Made by a program: the position numbers and the translations under genes
Assembly (NCBI GenBank): GCA_027452145.1
Contig: DAIDHB010000274.1
Location: 1 to 58,223, forward strand
DNA from: Planctomycetales bacterium
GTDB taxonomy: Bacteria > Planctomycetota > Planctomycetia > Isosphaerales > Isosphaeraceae
DNA length: 58,223 nucleotides
Direction: 5' to 3'
The notes under the pieces: model-generated
The model's database searches: none
What the model saw: the letters and a program-made list of their open reading frames with translations, nothing else
Told to the model about the DNA's origin: nothing
Shown: positions 1-9,800 of the stretch, piece after piece
Numbering within the stretch: the stretch's first letter is position 1
Layout: the number at the start of each line of letters is the position of its first letter

Positions 1-159
1 TGGCAGATCAGCTCCGGCGCGAGGGCGAATCTTAGCGGCACCCACACGATCTACAACGACACCGGCGCGGATGTCCCCTCCGGCTCACAGGCCATCCTGG
101 CGAGCAATCCGGACGGCACTTACACCGTCGTCTCGGTGGCCTGCACGGCGAACTCCTGA
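1..159 (+). CDS. C-terminal fragment of an unidentified protein
   Basis: Frame 1 is open from the first base to a TGA at 157-159, giving about 52 residues that end in VVSVACTANS. The start lies before the window. The composition is rich in Ser, Thr, Gly and Asn, like beta-rich phage or surface proteins, but I recognise no family. Its stop overlaps the ATG of the next gene (TGATG), so the two are almost certainly co-transcribed and translationally coupled. Confidence 0.6.
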   Translation, partial: WQISSGARANLSGTHTIYNDTGADVPSGSQAILASNPDGTYTVVSVACTANS

Positions 160-743
160 TGCCCGTCTCGCCCTCCCCGACCGCGACTCCGTTCGGCCTC
201 TGGGACCTCGGGGGCTGCAACTGCGCCACGGTCAAAATAATAGTCGCGGGGTGCGCACAGCTCGGCTATCCGGGGCTTACCGTCCAGGTTTACGCGTCGT
301 CAGGCGGCGCGCTCCTCTACTCGGGCACCACGGATTCCGGGGGGGCGGTCGATACAGGGATTCGGCCCAGCGGGACCTATTATGTGGTGATCACCGGCCA
401 GGGCGCGCGGTGGCAGTCGTACGCGCAGGCAGTTTCGCTCACCTCGTCCCGCACCGTCTATAACTCTCTCCCCCTCGTCGCCGCCACCGGCTACGGGTGC
501 ATCGCGTCCTGCCTCCAGCCGGCCGCGGGCACGCTCCACTATACGGGCCCCGCGGGCACGCTAACCCTGAACGGGAGCGGGACCTGGCAGGACTCGGGCT
601 TTACGGTGCAATTCAGTTGGTCCGCGGGACCTACCGCGTCGCTCTACTATTTTGCCACCGGCTTCCGCTACAGCGACTCGACGCCGACGTGTCCGATCGG
701 GCTGTCGGCGTCCTTCGCCGACGGCTCGACCGTCACGGAGTGA
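159..743 (+). CDS. Beta-rich protein, probable prophage structural or decoration protein
   Basis: The protein has 194 residues and starts at the ATG that overlaps the preceding stop. The N-terminal half (about 25-90) reads like a carboxypeptidase-regulatory or Ig-like fold: a chain of short beta strands with the pattern VQVYASSGGALLYSGTTDSG followed by GTYYVVITGQG. The C-terminal half is Gly/Ser/Thr/Tyr-rich, with three Cys pairs across the chain. No signal peptide or membrane segment is visible. It sits in a compact same-strand block that ends at an integrase, which suggests a virion or tail-associated protein. That role is inferred from context, and no specific family is recognised. Confidence 0.55.
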   Translation: MPVSPSPTATPFGLWDLGGCNCATVKIIVAGCAQLGYPGLTVQVYASSGGALLYSGTTDSGGAVDTGIRPSGTYYVVITGQGARWQSYAQAVSLTSSRTVYNSLPLVAATGYGCIASCLQPAAGTLHYTGPAGTLTLNGSGTWQDSGFTVQFSWSAGPTASLYYFATGFRYSDSTPTCPIGLSASFADGSTVTE

Positions 744-747
744 CGGC

Positions 748-975
748 ATGATCCACGACGAGGCCCTGGCCGCAATCGCCAGCCATCCCCACGCCTGGCG
801 CTATCGCCAGCTCTGCGACGACGGCAATTCGGACCACGAGCAGCGCGACGCCTATCGTCGGCTGGTCGTCCGCCTGGCCCGCGGCGAGGTGCCCGAGTCT
901 CCGGGGCCGCCGGTCTCCTACGGCGACGCCGCCCCTCCGGCCGCCGGCGGCTGCTGCGGCGGCCCGCCCCCGTGA
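748..975 (+). CDS. Small hypothetical protein of the prophage-like block
   Basis: The protein has 75 residues from an ATG four bases after the previous stop. It begins MIHDEALAAIASHPHAWRYR and ends in a Gly/Cys/Pro-rich tail. An upstream in-frame start at 652 would overlap the previous gene by about 90 bases and is less likely. The N-terminal half looks helical and charged. Its stop overlaps the GTG start of the next gene, so it belongs to the same transcription unit. I do not recognise a family. It may be a small adaptor or regulator encoded with the downstream sigma factor, but nothing in the sequence proves that. Confidence 0.6.
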   Translation: MIHDEALAAIASHPHAWRYRQLCDDGNSDHEQRDAYRRLVVRLARGEVPESPGPPVSYGDAAPPAAGGCCGGPPP

Positions 976-1604
976 CGATCGCCCCCGAGGACCTCGAGCT
1001 CGTCCGGCTCGCCCAGGCCGGCGACCGCGAGGCCCATCACGCCCTGGCCGGGCGGTGGCGGCACTGCGCCCGCGCCGCCGTCGGCCGCTACCTCCGGCGG
1101 TGTCCCTGGCATCTGCCTTACCGCGAGGACCTGGAGGCCGAGGGCTGGCTGGCGCTCTACCTCGCGATCCCGCGCTACGACCCGGCCCGGGGCATGCGGC
1201 TCAGCTCCTACCTGATCCGCTGGGCCTATTACGCGATCGCGAGCCACGGCGACAGCCGGGCCTGCCGGCCGACGGCGGCCGGGCCGCTCGATGACGACGA
1301 CCAGGTCGCGGCCCCCGAGCCCCCGGCCGACGCCGCCGAGCTCGCCGAGGCGGCGGGACTCCTGGGCCCCCTCCTGGACCGGCTCGGGCCCCGCGAGCGG
1401 GCCGTCGTCCGCCTCTGGTACGGCCTCGACCCGGTCCCGGGCCTCGAGGGCGCCCCGGCCCGGACCGCGGCCCGGCCCTCCGCGCTGATCGCGCGGCACC
1501 TGGGCCTCTCCCGTGAGCGGGTCCGGCAGATCCACCGCGACGCCCTGGCCCGGCTCCGCGCGTGGGCCGGCCGGCCTTGCGAGGCCCCAGTCGGCCCGGT
1601 ATAG
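972..1604 (+). CDS. Sigma-70 family RNA polymerase sigma factor of the integrated element
   Basis: The protein has 210 residues from a GTG start overlapping the previous stop. Region 2 is visible around residues 50-100 (EDLEAEGWLALYLAIPRYD, then RLSSYLIRWAYYAI, matching the core-binding and -10 recognition helices). Region 4 lies at about 170-200 (LGLSRERVRQIHRDALARLR, the -35 recognition helix-turn-helix). Residues 105-130 are an Asp/Glu/Pro/Ala linker. There is no region 1.1 or 3 of primary-sigma size, so this is a short alternative factor. Being last in a prophage-like gene block just before the integrase, it probably directs late or structural transcription of the element. The function is inferred from motifs and context. 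Confidence 0.85.
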   Translation: MTIAPEDLELVRLAQAGDREAHHALAGRWRHCARAAVGRYLRRCPWHLPYREDLEAEGWLALYLAIPRYDPARGMRLSSYLIRWAYYAIASHGDSRACRPTAAGPLDDDDQVAAPEPPADAAELAEAAGLLGPLLDRLGPRERAVVRLWYGLDPVPGLEGAPARTAARPSALIARHLGLSRERVRQIHRDALARLRAWAGRPCEAPVGPV

Positions 1605-1635
1605 TCCGGCGGTCCGGTCTGGTGCAGATCGTTTT

Positions 1636-1665
1636 CCCCGGCGGCGCGGTGCCGCCGGGGTTTTT
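1636..1665 (+). terminator. Rho-independent terminator after the sigma factor gene
   Basis: A perfect 10-bp stem (CCCCGGCGGC at 1636-1645 with GCCGCCGGGG at 1651-1660) encloses a 5-base loop and is followed by TTTTT at 1661-1665. It closes the plus-strand block, just before the convergent integrase gene ends at 1675. Confidence 0.85.
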
Positions 1666-1674
1666 CATGCGCGC

Positions 1675-2610
1675 TCATCCCGTCGCACGATAGCTGACCC
1701 GGGCCGCGATGCCGCGGAGGTTGGCCAGGTCCACCTCGCGGTAATGCCGCCGGCAGGTCTCAGGGTTGGCGTGCCGGAGGACGGCCTGGATCTCCGGATC
1801 CGTCAGGCCCCACCGGCTGGCGGCGTGGGTGCCCCAGCTCCGGCGAAGGGTCTGCCAGGTCACCCGGCCGAGCCCGCACGCCGCGGCGGCGTCGGCCAGG
1901 GCGTCGACCGGCCGGCAGCCGGGGCGTCCCCCGACCCAGGGCCCGCGGCCGCCGAGGCCCGGGTTGAACCAGGTCGAACCGCCCGTCCAGGGGAGCCACG
2001 CCTCGAGGATCGGGGCCAGCTCGGCGGCGATCGGGACGGGCTGCTCGGACTCCTCCGTCTTGAGCCCCCGGGCCGGGTGCGGGTCCACCCGGAGGATCCG
2101 CCCGGCCAGGTCCACGTCCTCCACGCGGAGCCAGAGCAGCTCGGAGGCGCGGAGCCCCGCATAGGCCGCGGTCGCGACCAGGGCCTCGAGCCGGCGGTCC
2201 TTCCAGCTCCGGGCCCGACGCCCGGCGAGGTGCTCGAGGAGCCGGGCGACCTGGTCGGCGGTCAGGTGGCGGCCGCCGCGGGGCTTGACCCGCTGGGGCA
2301 TCAGCCGGCGGAAGTTCGGCGGCCGGTCCAGGAGCCCCTCCTCGGCCGCGTAGGAGGCGATCGCGCGGATGTAGCCCAGATGGCCGCGGACCGTGTTCGG
2401 CGAGCACCGGGGGCAAGCCAGGGCCAGATAGCGGGCAATGCCGGCGGTGGTCAGGTCCTGGGACGTGGGGACCTGCCCCTCGGGGGCCACGGTGGCCTGC
2501 AATCTGGACAAAATGTGACGGAGTTTCCGCACGGTCGAGGGGCGCCGTGCGACCTGATAGATGGCGAGAAGCTCGGCGGCAACCTGGTCGAGGGGGACGG
2601 AGCGGGACAT
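1675..2610 (-). CDS. Tyrosine recombinase / integrase
   Basis: The protein has 311 residues. Its N-terminal SAM-like core-binding domain covers about 5-110, with a CxxC pair at ALACPRCSPNTV. The catalytic domain is about 115-311. Visible catalytic residues are R154 (AGLRASELL), K184 (GLKTEESE), R256 (QTLRR), H280 (LRHAN) and the nucleophile Y290 (RRHYRE). The usual His of the HxxR box is Gln (Q253), a tolerated but minority substitution. The start ATG follows GGAG at a suitable distance. The gene points away from the attachment site about 160 bp upstream of its start. It should catalyse integration and excision of the left-hand element at the tRNA-Thr gene. Confidence 0.95.
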   Translation of the reverse strand: MSRSVPLDQVAAELLAIYQVARRPSTVRKLRHILSRLQATVAPEGQVPTSQDLTTAGIARYLALACPRCSPNTVRGHLGYIRAIASYAAEEGLLDRPPNFRRLMPQRVKPRGGRHLTADQVARLLEHLAGRRARSWKDRRLEALVATAAYAGLRASELLWLRVEDVDLAGRILRVDPHPARGLKTEESEQPVPIAAELAPILEAWLPWTGGSTWFNPGLGGRGPWVGGRPGCRPVDALADAAAACGLGRVTWQTLRRSWGTHAASRWGLTDPEIQAVLRHANPETCRRHYREVDLANLRGIAARVSYRATG

Positions 2611-2769
2611 GGGCGGTCTCCGGGAGGGGCCATGACGCGGGCACCGATGCCCGCCGGAGGGTGAGATAGGACGGCCCCGATGCCCGCGCCTGGGAAATCC
2701 CGCCGACGCCCCGGGAATCGGGCCTAACCACCGGAGAATTCCGCCTTTAAGTTCTGGCCGTTACAGACA

Positions 2770-2785
2770 TTTACGTCTTCGTAAA
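2770..2785. repeat. Palindrome at the integration junction (TTTACG-TCTT-CGTAAA)
   Basis: A perfect 6-bp inverted repeat (2770-2775 and 2780-2785) with a 4-base spacer straddles the point where tRNA anticodon-loop sequence begins. Tyrosine recombinases bind inverted core sites flanking a short overlap, so this is the likely core-type binding and crossover site. Confidence 0.5.
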
Positions 2786-2819
2786 GCATAGGTCCAGGGT
2801 TCGAGTCCCTGAGGCGGCT
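2778..2819 (+). pseudogene. 3' fragment of tRNA-Thr(CGU): attachment site of the left element
   Basis: This is the 3' part of a tRNA: anticodon loop TTCGTAA with anticodon CGT (2778-2784), 3' anticodon stem AGCAT, variable loop AGGTC, and a perfect T arm (CAGGG-TTCGAGT-CCCTG, 2795-2811). Acceptor strand AGGCGGC and discriminator T end at 2819. The matching 5' half (acceptor GCCGCCT, D arm, 5' anticodon stem) is absent upstream, so the gene is not functional. It is the displaced host tRNA end left by integration. E. coli thrW, also tRNA-Thr(CGU), is a known prophage target. CCA is not encoded. Confidence 0.8.
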
Positions 2820-2826
2820 TTTCTCC

Positions 2827-2862
2827 AAGCCGCAATCCCACCAGGGGTTGCGGCTTTTTTTT
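2827..2862 (+). terminator. Terminator of the former tRNA-Thr gene
   Basis: A 13-bp stem (2827-2839 with 2844-2856, one G-U pair) encloses a 4-base loop and runs into eight T residues ending at 2862. It lies eight bases after the tRNA 3' end, as expected for the native tRNA terminator left in place after integration. Confidence 0.9.
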
Positions 2863-3655
2863 GCGCGGTGTCCGCCCCTGGGCGGCCGGATTCCTGACCA
2901 TCCTCTCCAGACGTCCGCGCCAAAGACCGACACACCTCCGGCTGCTTTGCCCGCGGCCCTTTAATTCACCCAGACCAAAGAATCACCCCATCCAAAAGAT
3001 TTTGCCACGAGGCCCTTGTATTGCAGAGAGACGATTGCTAAGTGTGGGAAGGTCCGATGTCTCTCCAGTCACGGATGCCTTCGTCTCCAAGGCCGGACTG
3101 TTCGTACGACGGTACCTCCGTCCCTCGCGGACGGACTCGGAAGAGGCTTCGTTCAACGACGTGTGACTCCGGCGCGTGGGCTCGGAACAACTGCCCGCCG
3201 GCGCTCTCTGACATGACGAATAGCCGCCGGGCCGTGGTCGCTCTCGCAGGGGTGATCGCTAATGTTCGGTGTGCGCCCGCGTCGGTCCGGATTGAGCCGC
3301 GGTAATGCAACCTCGTGCCGGGGTTGAGGCCTTCCACCGCGCAAGTTGGCGCCGGAACTCCTCCCCCACTCCAGCCGGCAGGCCATCTCCCCGTGACGGG
3401 CGATCCGTCGCATTCCCGCGCCTGCCGGCATGTCCCGAATTCTCGGCTCAATCCAAGCATAGCTTGTCTCGATTGCAAGGATGATCTGAGGATCACTTCT
3501 GCGGGATTTCGGGGCTTTAATTGGTCTCCAAATTGCACACGTCGAACGAGCGATTTCATCATGAGACACCCATGGAAACCAGGCGACGGCCCGCCGCGCA
3601 GCGGAGGCGAGGGGAATCCCCGCGCCCGGTGGGGCCCGCCATCCTCAGGGGGAGG
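2863..3655. other. Gene-free stretch upstream of the biosynthetic locus
   Basis: About 790 bp lie between the tRNA terminator and the MbtH-like gene. The open frames here have no family resemblance and non-coding-like composition, and no transposase remnant is evident. The stretch has lower GC patches than its surroundings and must hold the promoter of the large plus-strand biosynthetic operon, but I could not pick a convincing -35/-10 pair. Confidence 0.6.
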
Positions 3656-3661
3656 ATGCCG

Positions 3662-3868
3662 ATGACGGGCGACGATCCGGGGACATACAAGGTGGTGGTG
3701 AACCACGAGATGCAGTATTCGATCTGGTTCGCCGACCGGGAGAATCCGCCGGGCTGGGAGGACGCGGGCCGGGAGGGACCGAAGGAGGAGTGCCTGGCGT
3801 ATATCGAGGAGGTCTGGACGGACATGCGGCCGCTCAGCCTTCGGAAGCGGATGGACGAGGCCGGGTGA
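3662..3868 (+). CDS. MbtH-like NRPS accessory protein
   Basis: The protein has 68 residues, the normal size for the family. The diagnostic sequence is all present: [12 protein letters not shown] near residue 11, PPGWEDAG with its conserved Trp, and [11 protein letters not shown] near the C-terminus. MbtH-like proteins bind adenylation domains and help their folding and activation. The ATG at 3662 is preferred over an in-frame ATG at 3656, because the strong ribosome-binding site GGGGGAGG ends at 3654, leaving 7 bases to 3662 and only 1 to 3656. It is the first gene of the biosynthetic operon, 4 bases before the giant synthetase, and probably serves all four adenylation domains. Confidence 0.95.
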   Translation: MTGDDPGTYKVVVNHEMQYSIWFADRENPPGWEDAGREGPKEECLAYIEEVWTDMRPLSLRKRMDEAG

Positions 3869-3872
3869 TCTC

Positions 3873-6800
3873 ATGGAGCAGCGACCCGAAGAGAAGGGCG
3901 ACGACGCGGACAACCTCGTCGCTCTGCTGCTCCGCCGAGCGAGCGAGGGGCACGAAGCGGAGCTCTTCTCCTACTTGCCCGACGGCGAAACGACCGGTGC
4001 GGTCGTCCTGTCGCGCGGCGAACTCGATCGCCGGGCGAGGTCGATCGCGGCCCGGCTTCAGGCGCGCGGCCTGACCGGGCGGACGGCGCTTCTGGTCTTC
4101 CCGCCCGGGCTCGAGTTCCTCGCGGGATTCTTCGGCTGCGTCCATGCCGGCGTGATCGCGGTGCCGGCCTACCCGCCGCGGCCCAACCGGCCGATGGACC
4201 GCCTGGCGGCGATCGTCGAGGATGCCCGGCCGGCCGCGGTGCTGACCTGCTCGTCGCTCGGACGCGAGGCCGGGCGCTGGACGGCCAGGCTGGGGGGGCT
4301 CGCGGGAGCCGATCTCCTCTTCACCGACCCGGGCGAGGAGGCCGACGGCCTGGGCATCGACGATCTGGCCGCGCGCTGGGTCGATCCCGGTGTCTCGGCC
4401 GACTCGCTGGCCTTTCTGCAATACACGTCGGGCTCGACCGCCGCGCCGCGGGGCGTGATGATCACGCACGGCAACCTCATGGCCAACTCGGCCGCGATCC
4501 AGTCGGTCTTCGGCTCGAGCCCCGGCGAGCGCGGCGTGTCGTGGCTGCCGCTGTTCCACGACATGGGGCTGATCGGCGGCGTGATCCAGACGCTTTACTG
4601 CGGCGGTGCGATGACGCTGCTGTCGCCCGTCTCGTTCCTCCAGCGGCCGCTGCGGTGGCTCGAGGCGATCGACCGGACGGGCGCGTCGATCAGCGGGGCG
4701 CCGAACTTCGCGTTTGAGCTCTGCATCGAGCGGACGACGCCGGAGCAGCGCGCGGCGCTCGACCTGAGCCGTTGGCGGGTGGCCTTCAACGGGGCCGAGC
4801 CGATCCGGGCCGAGACGCTCGACCGCTTCGCCGAGGCGTTCGCGCCGGCCGGCTTCCGGCGCGAGGCGTTCCTGCCCTGCTACGGCCTGGCCGAGGCCAC
4901 GCTGATGGTCTGCGGCCATCGCCAGGCACCTGGGCGAGGCGCGTCGATCCTCGCGGTCGACGCACAGGCGCTTGCGCGCGGCGAGGCCGCCGGGGCGATG
5001 GAACCCGCGCGTTGCACGCGACTGGCCGCCAGCGGTCGGGTCGTCGAGGGGCACATCGTCGCGGTCGTTGACCCGGTCGACGACCGGCCGGCCGCCGAGG
5101 GCCGCGTCGGCGAGGTGTGGATCTCGGGGCCGAGCGTCGCCGCCGGCTACTGGAACCGGCCCGAGGACACCGCGCGGGTGATGGAGGCCCGGCGGGCGGG
5201 CCACGAGGGACAGACGTTCCTCCGCACGGGCGACCTCGGTTTCCTGCGCGACGGCGAGCTGTACGTGACCGGCCGGATCAAGGACCTGATCGTTCTGCGC
5301 GGGCGGAACGTCTACCCGCAGGACGTCGAGTGGGCCGCCGGCCGGTGTCATCCGGCGCTCCGGCCCGACGGCACGGCGGCCTTTGCGATCGAGCAGGGTG
5401 GCCAGGAGCGGCTGTCGATTGTTGCCGAGGCCGAACGGCGCCTGGCGGGCGCATCGCCCGAGGAGATTTTCGCGGCCATCCGTGGCGCCGTCGCCGAGGC
5501 CGTTGAGGCGGAGGTCGCCGCGATCCGGCTGCTCCGGCCGGCGAGCCTGCCCCGGACCTCCAGCGGTAAGGTCCGTCGACACGCCTGCCGCGAGGCATTC
5601 CTCGCCGGTACGCTCGAGACGGTGGCGCAATGGACGATGGCTGACTTCGACGCGGAGGAAGCTCCCGGCGACGAGGCCGCGCCGCGGGAGCTGTCGCTTG
5701 CATCGGGCCGCGACGATGTGCCGGCGGCTGGCTCGCCAAGGTGCCTGGAGATCGGCGCCTGGCTGGCCGCGAGGATCGCTGGCCCGCTGGGCGTGCGACC
5801 CGAGGAAGTGGACGTCCGGGCGCCGCTGGCGAGCTTCGGAATTGGCTCGCTCCGCGCGGTCCGGCTGGCGGCCGAGCTGGAGGAGTGGCTCGGCCGTTCC
5901 TTGCCGGCGACTCTGGTGTACGATCACCCCACGATCGAGACGCTGGCCGCCTTCCTTGCGGACGAGCCGGCGGCGGCGATGGCGACAGGTACGCCAGTCG
6001 CGCGGGAGCCGGCGGAGCCGCTTGCCACGCCTGGACGCGAGCCGATCGCGATCATCGGGATTGGCTGCCGGTTCCCCGGCGCCGACGGGCCGACGGCGTA
6101 CTGGGAGCTGCTGCGCTCGGGGGCCGACGCGATCGGCGAGGTCCCGCCCGGGCGGTGGACCGAGGCCGAGCTGCGCGGACTCGATTTCTCCCGCCGCGGC
6201 GGCTTCGTGCGCGACGCCGACCACTTCGACGCCGGGTTCTTCGGCATCACGCCCCGCGAGGCCGTGGACATCGATCCCCAGCAAAGGATGCTGCTCGAGG
6301 TCGCCTGGGAGGCGATCGAGGACGCGGGCCAGGCACCCGAGCGGCTGGCGGGGGGGGCCGTCGGGGTGTTCATCGGCATCTCGACCGGCGATTACGCCCT
6401 GCGGAACTCGATGCATCGCGGCGGGCTCGCCGGCCACCATATCATCGGCAACGCAGGGTGCATCGCGGCGAACCGGATCTCTCACTTCTTCGACTTCTGC
6501 GGCCCGAGCCTGGCGATCGACACGGCCTGCTCGTCGTCGCTGGTCGCCATCCACATGGCCTGCCGGAGCCTGCGCGACGGCGAGACCGAGGTCGCGATCG
6601 CCGGCGGCGTGAACCTGTTGCTCGACCCTCGCGTGTTCGCGGCGCTCGCTCAGGGCCGTTTCCTCTCGCCGGACGGCTGCTGCCGCGCCTTCGACGCGAG
6701 CGCCAACGGCTATGTCCGCGGCGAGGGGGCCGGGCTAGTGGTCCTGAAGCCGCTGTCTCGCGCGCTGGCCGACGGCGACCCGATCTATGCGGTTATCCGG

Positions 6801-9800
6801 GGCGGCGCGGTCAACCAGGACGGGCGCACCATTGGACTCACCGCGCCCAATCGAGCGGCCCAGGAGGCCGTCCTGCGCGCGGCCTGCCGGCACGCGGGGA
6901 TTCAGCCCGGGCAGGTCGATTATGTCGAGGCCCACGGAACCGGGACGCCGCTGGGCGATCCCATCGAACTGTCGGCGCTCGGCGCCGTGCTCGGCGAGAG
7001 CCGGCGCGACGACCGCCCCTGCCTGATCGGCTCGGCAAAGACCAACATCGGCCACCTCGAGGCCGCGGCGGGCGTGGGCGGACTGATCAAGGCCGCGCTG
7101 GCAATCCATCATCGAACGATCCCGGCCAGCCTGCACTACACCCGCCCGAATCCGCACGCCGATCTCGCCGGCTCGCCGCTCCAGGTCGCCACCGCGCTCC
7201 AGCCGTGGCCGGCGACCGAGGGCCCAGCCCGCGCGGGGGTCAGCTCCTTCGGCTTCGGGGGTACGAATGCGCATCTGATCCTCGAGGAGGCGCCTCGAGC
7301 CCGAGTTGCCGCCGAGCTGTCGCCGGCCGGGGTGGATGCGGACGCGGAGGACGTCGTCATCCCGATCTCGGCGCGCGATCCCGACGCGCTCGAGAAGCTC
7401 TGCCGGTCATACCGCGAACTGCTCGCGGGCTCGGAGGCGATCCGCCTGGGCGACCTGGCCCATTCCGCGGGGGCACGGCGGGGGCATCTGGACTGTCGCG
7501 TGGCCCTGGTGGCCGCGGATCGCGACGAGGCGCAGGGCGCCCTCAGCGCGTTTTTGATCGGCGAGCCGCACGTCTCGGTCATGGAGGGCCGGCGCGAGCC
7601 CGGGCTGCGCCCCGGGCCGGTTTTCGTGCTGCCGGACGGGCCGGCCGTCAGCCGGCAAGCCGTTCGCGAGTTGATCCGCCGCGAGCCCGAGTTCCGCGCG
7701 GCGTTCGCCCGCTGCGACCTGGCTCTTGGTCGCGCGCTCGGCTGGTCGCCGCTCGCGGAGCTCGAGGCGCGCGAGGGATCGCCGCGGCTGGATTCGCCGG
7801 AGGGCCGGCTCGGACTGGGCCTCGCCATGCAGGTCGCGCTCGCGGCGCTCTGGCGAACGTGGGGGATCGAGCCCGGGGCCATCGTCGGCGTGGGCAGCGG
7901 CGCGATCGCCGCCGAGTCCCTGTCCGGGCGGCTGGGACTCGACGACGCGGCGAGGATCGTCACGAGCCGCGATTCGGGCGCGAATGCCGCGGACCCTGAA
8001 CGGCTGGCGGAAGAGATCGCGCGCCGGGCCTCGTCCGGACACGACGTCTTCCTCCTGCTCGGCAGCGGGCCGGGTATCCGCGAGCTGATCCGCGCCTCGG
8101 CTGGTCGGTCCGCCGAATCGCCGCGGATCATCGCCGCGACGCATCCGACGGACCGGGGGCTCGAGTCGCTCCGGAGGGCGGCGGGGTCGCTCTATGCCGC
8201 GGGCCTCGACCTCGACTGGTCGCGGGTGTCGCCGCGAGGAAACCATGTCCGCCTCCCGAAGTACCCCTGGCGCCGCCAGCGATTCTGGCTCGAGCCGCCG
8301 GAGCCTCGCCGCGACAGCGTCGTGGTCGCGGATGCTCCGGCGCCCGCGCCCCATCTTTCGGGCTCGGACGACCTGGTCGCGGACGTGCGCGATCGGATCG
8401 CCGGCTTCCTGGGCGTCGAGGCCGGGCAGGTCGAGCTGGACCGGTCGCTGCTCGCGATGGGCCTCGACTCGATCACGGCGATGGAGCTGAAGCAGGATCT
8501 CGATCGCGACTACGGGACGAATCTCCCATTCTCAGCGCTTGTCGAGGACGCGACGATCCGGTCGCTGGCCGCACGCCTGGGCGAGGGGGTCGGCCCGCGC
8601 GGCTCGATCGTGGACGACAAACTGTCCGGCGACGAGCTGCCGGCCGTCGAGCGCCGTCCGTCGCACGGGCAGAGGATGCTCTGGTACGCGCATCAGTACG
8701 CCAGAACGGGTGCGGCGTATCACATCGGGGGCGCGGGATCGATCGAGCTGGACGTCGACCTCGAGGCGTTCCGCCGCGCCCTGCGCCGCGTGGTCGCGCG
8801 CCACGAGGCGCTCCGAAGCACGTTCCCGACCTTCGACGACGCTTCGGCTCTCCGCATCGTCGAGATGCGGGACTTCGAGGCGCGTGAGGCCGAGTGGCTG
8901 GTGGTGGAGGACTCATCGACGATCGAGCGCGGCGCGATCCCGGCGCGCCTCGCCGAGCACTTCCGCGACGGGTTCAACCTCCAGAACGGTCCGCTCTTCC
9001 GCTTCCACGTGCTCCGAAGCCCGGGGACGCGCACGTTCCTCCTGCCCGTCTTCCACCACATCATCGCCGATTTTCACTCGACGGCCGTGTTCCTCGACGA
9101 GCTGGGGCGCGCGTACCTCGAGGAGCAGGCGGGAGCCCGAACGGAATGGCCGCCGCCGGCCTCATTCGCCGACTTCGTCCGGCGCCAGGAGGAGTTCGCG
9201 GCCGGGCCGGACGGCGAACGGTCCTGGTCGTACTGGCGCGATCAACTTGGCGGACGCCTGCCAGTCCTCGACCTGCCGGTCGACCGGCCGAGGAAGTCGG
9301 CTCGCGGCGAGGGCGGGCGCACGATTCACGACCGGCTCGACCCGGCCTTCACGGCCCGGGTCGTGGCGCTGGCCGAGGCCAATGGTGCCAGCCTGTACGC
9401 CACGCTTCTGGCAGCCCTCCAGGTCTTCCTGGCGCGTCATGCGGGGCAGGACGACGTCATCGTCGGCACGCCGTCCGCGGGGCGCACCCGGGCCGGCGAC
9501 GAGGGGCTGGTGGGCTACTGCGTCAACATGCTGCCGATGCGGGCGTCTCTCGCCGGCAATCCGACGTTCGAGGAATTCCTGGCCCGCGCGAAGCGGACCG
9601 TCGCCGGGGCGCTCGAGCACCAGGAGTTCCCGTTCAGCCTGATGATCGACCGCATGCGCGAGGAGATCGACCCCGGCCGTCCGCCGATCATCCAGGTGAT
9701 GTACGCGCACCAGCGATCGCAGCGGCTCGACGACCGCGGGCTCACCCCGTTCGTGCTCGGCATCGCCGGCGCCAAGCTGGACCTCCACGGATTCGCGGTC

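Larger units (their letters stand above)
1..2784. mobile_element. Right end of an integrated prophage-like element
   Basis: This segment carries tightly packed or overlapping small genes of structural type, a sigma factor and a tyrosine integrase. It stops at the 3' part of a tRNA-Thr gene, with the integrase beside the junction. That is the classic arrangement for an element inserted in a tRNA gene. The left end, including the restored tRNA, lies outside the window, so whether it is a prophage or another integrative element cannot be settled here. The right boundary is placed at the anticodon loop, where tRNA-like sequence begins. Confidence 0.7.

Noticed and set aside
2863..3655. Short frames such as 3038-3913 minus and 3153-3569 minus.
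   Set aside because: No family resemblance, no ribosome-binding site, and the first overlaps the MbtH-like gene.
3834..6554. A 906-codon open frame on the minus strand opposite the FAAL/KS gene, and similar long minus frames at 13338-15545, 16696-18792 and 18793-20889.
   Set aside because: These are mirror frames created by strong GC bias at third positions. The plus-strand readings carry unbroken domain motifs; the minus readings have none and are rich in Arg, Pro and Gly.
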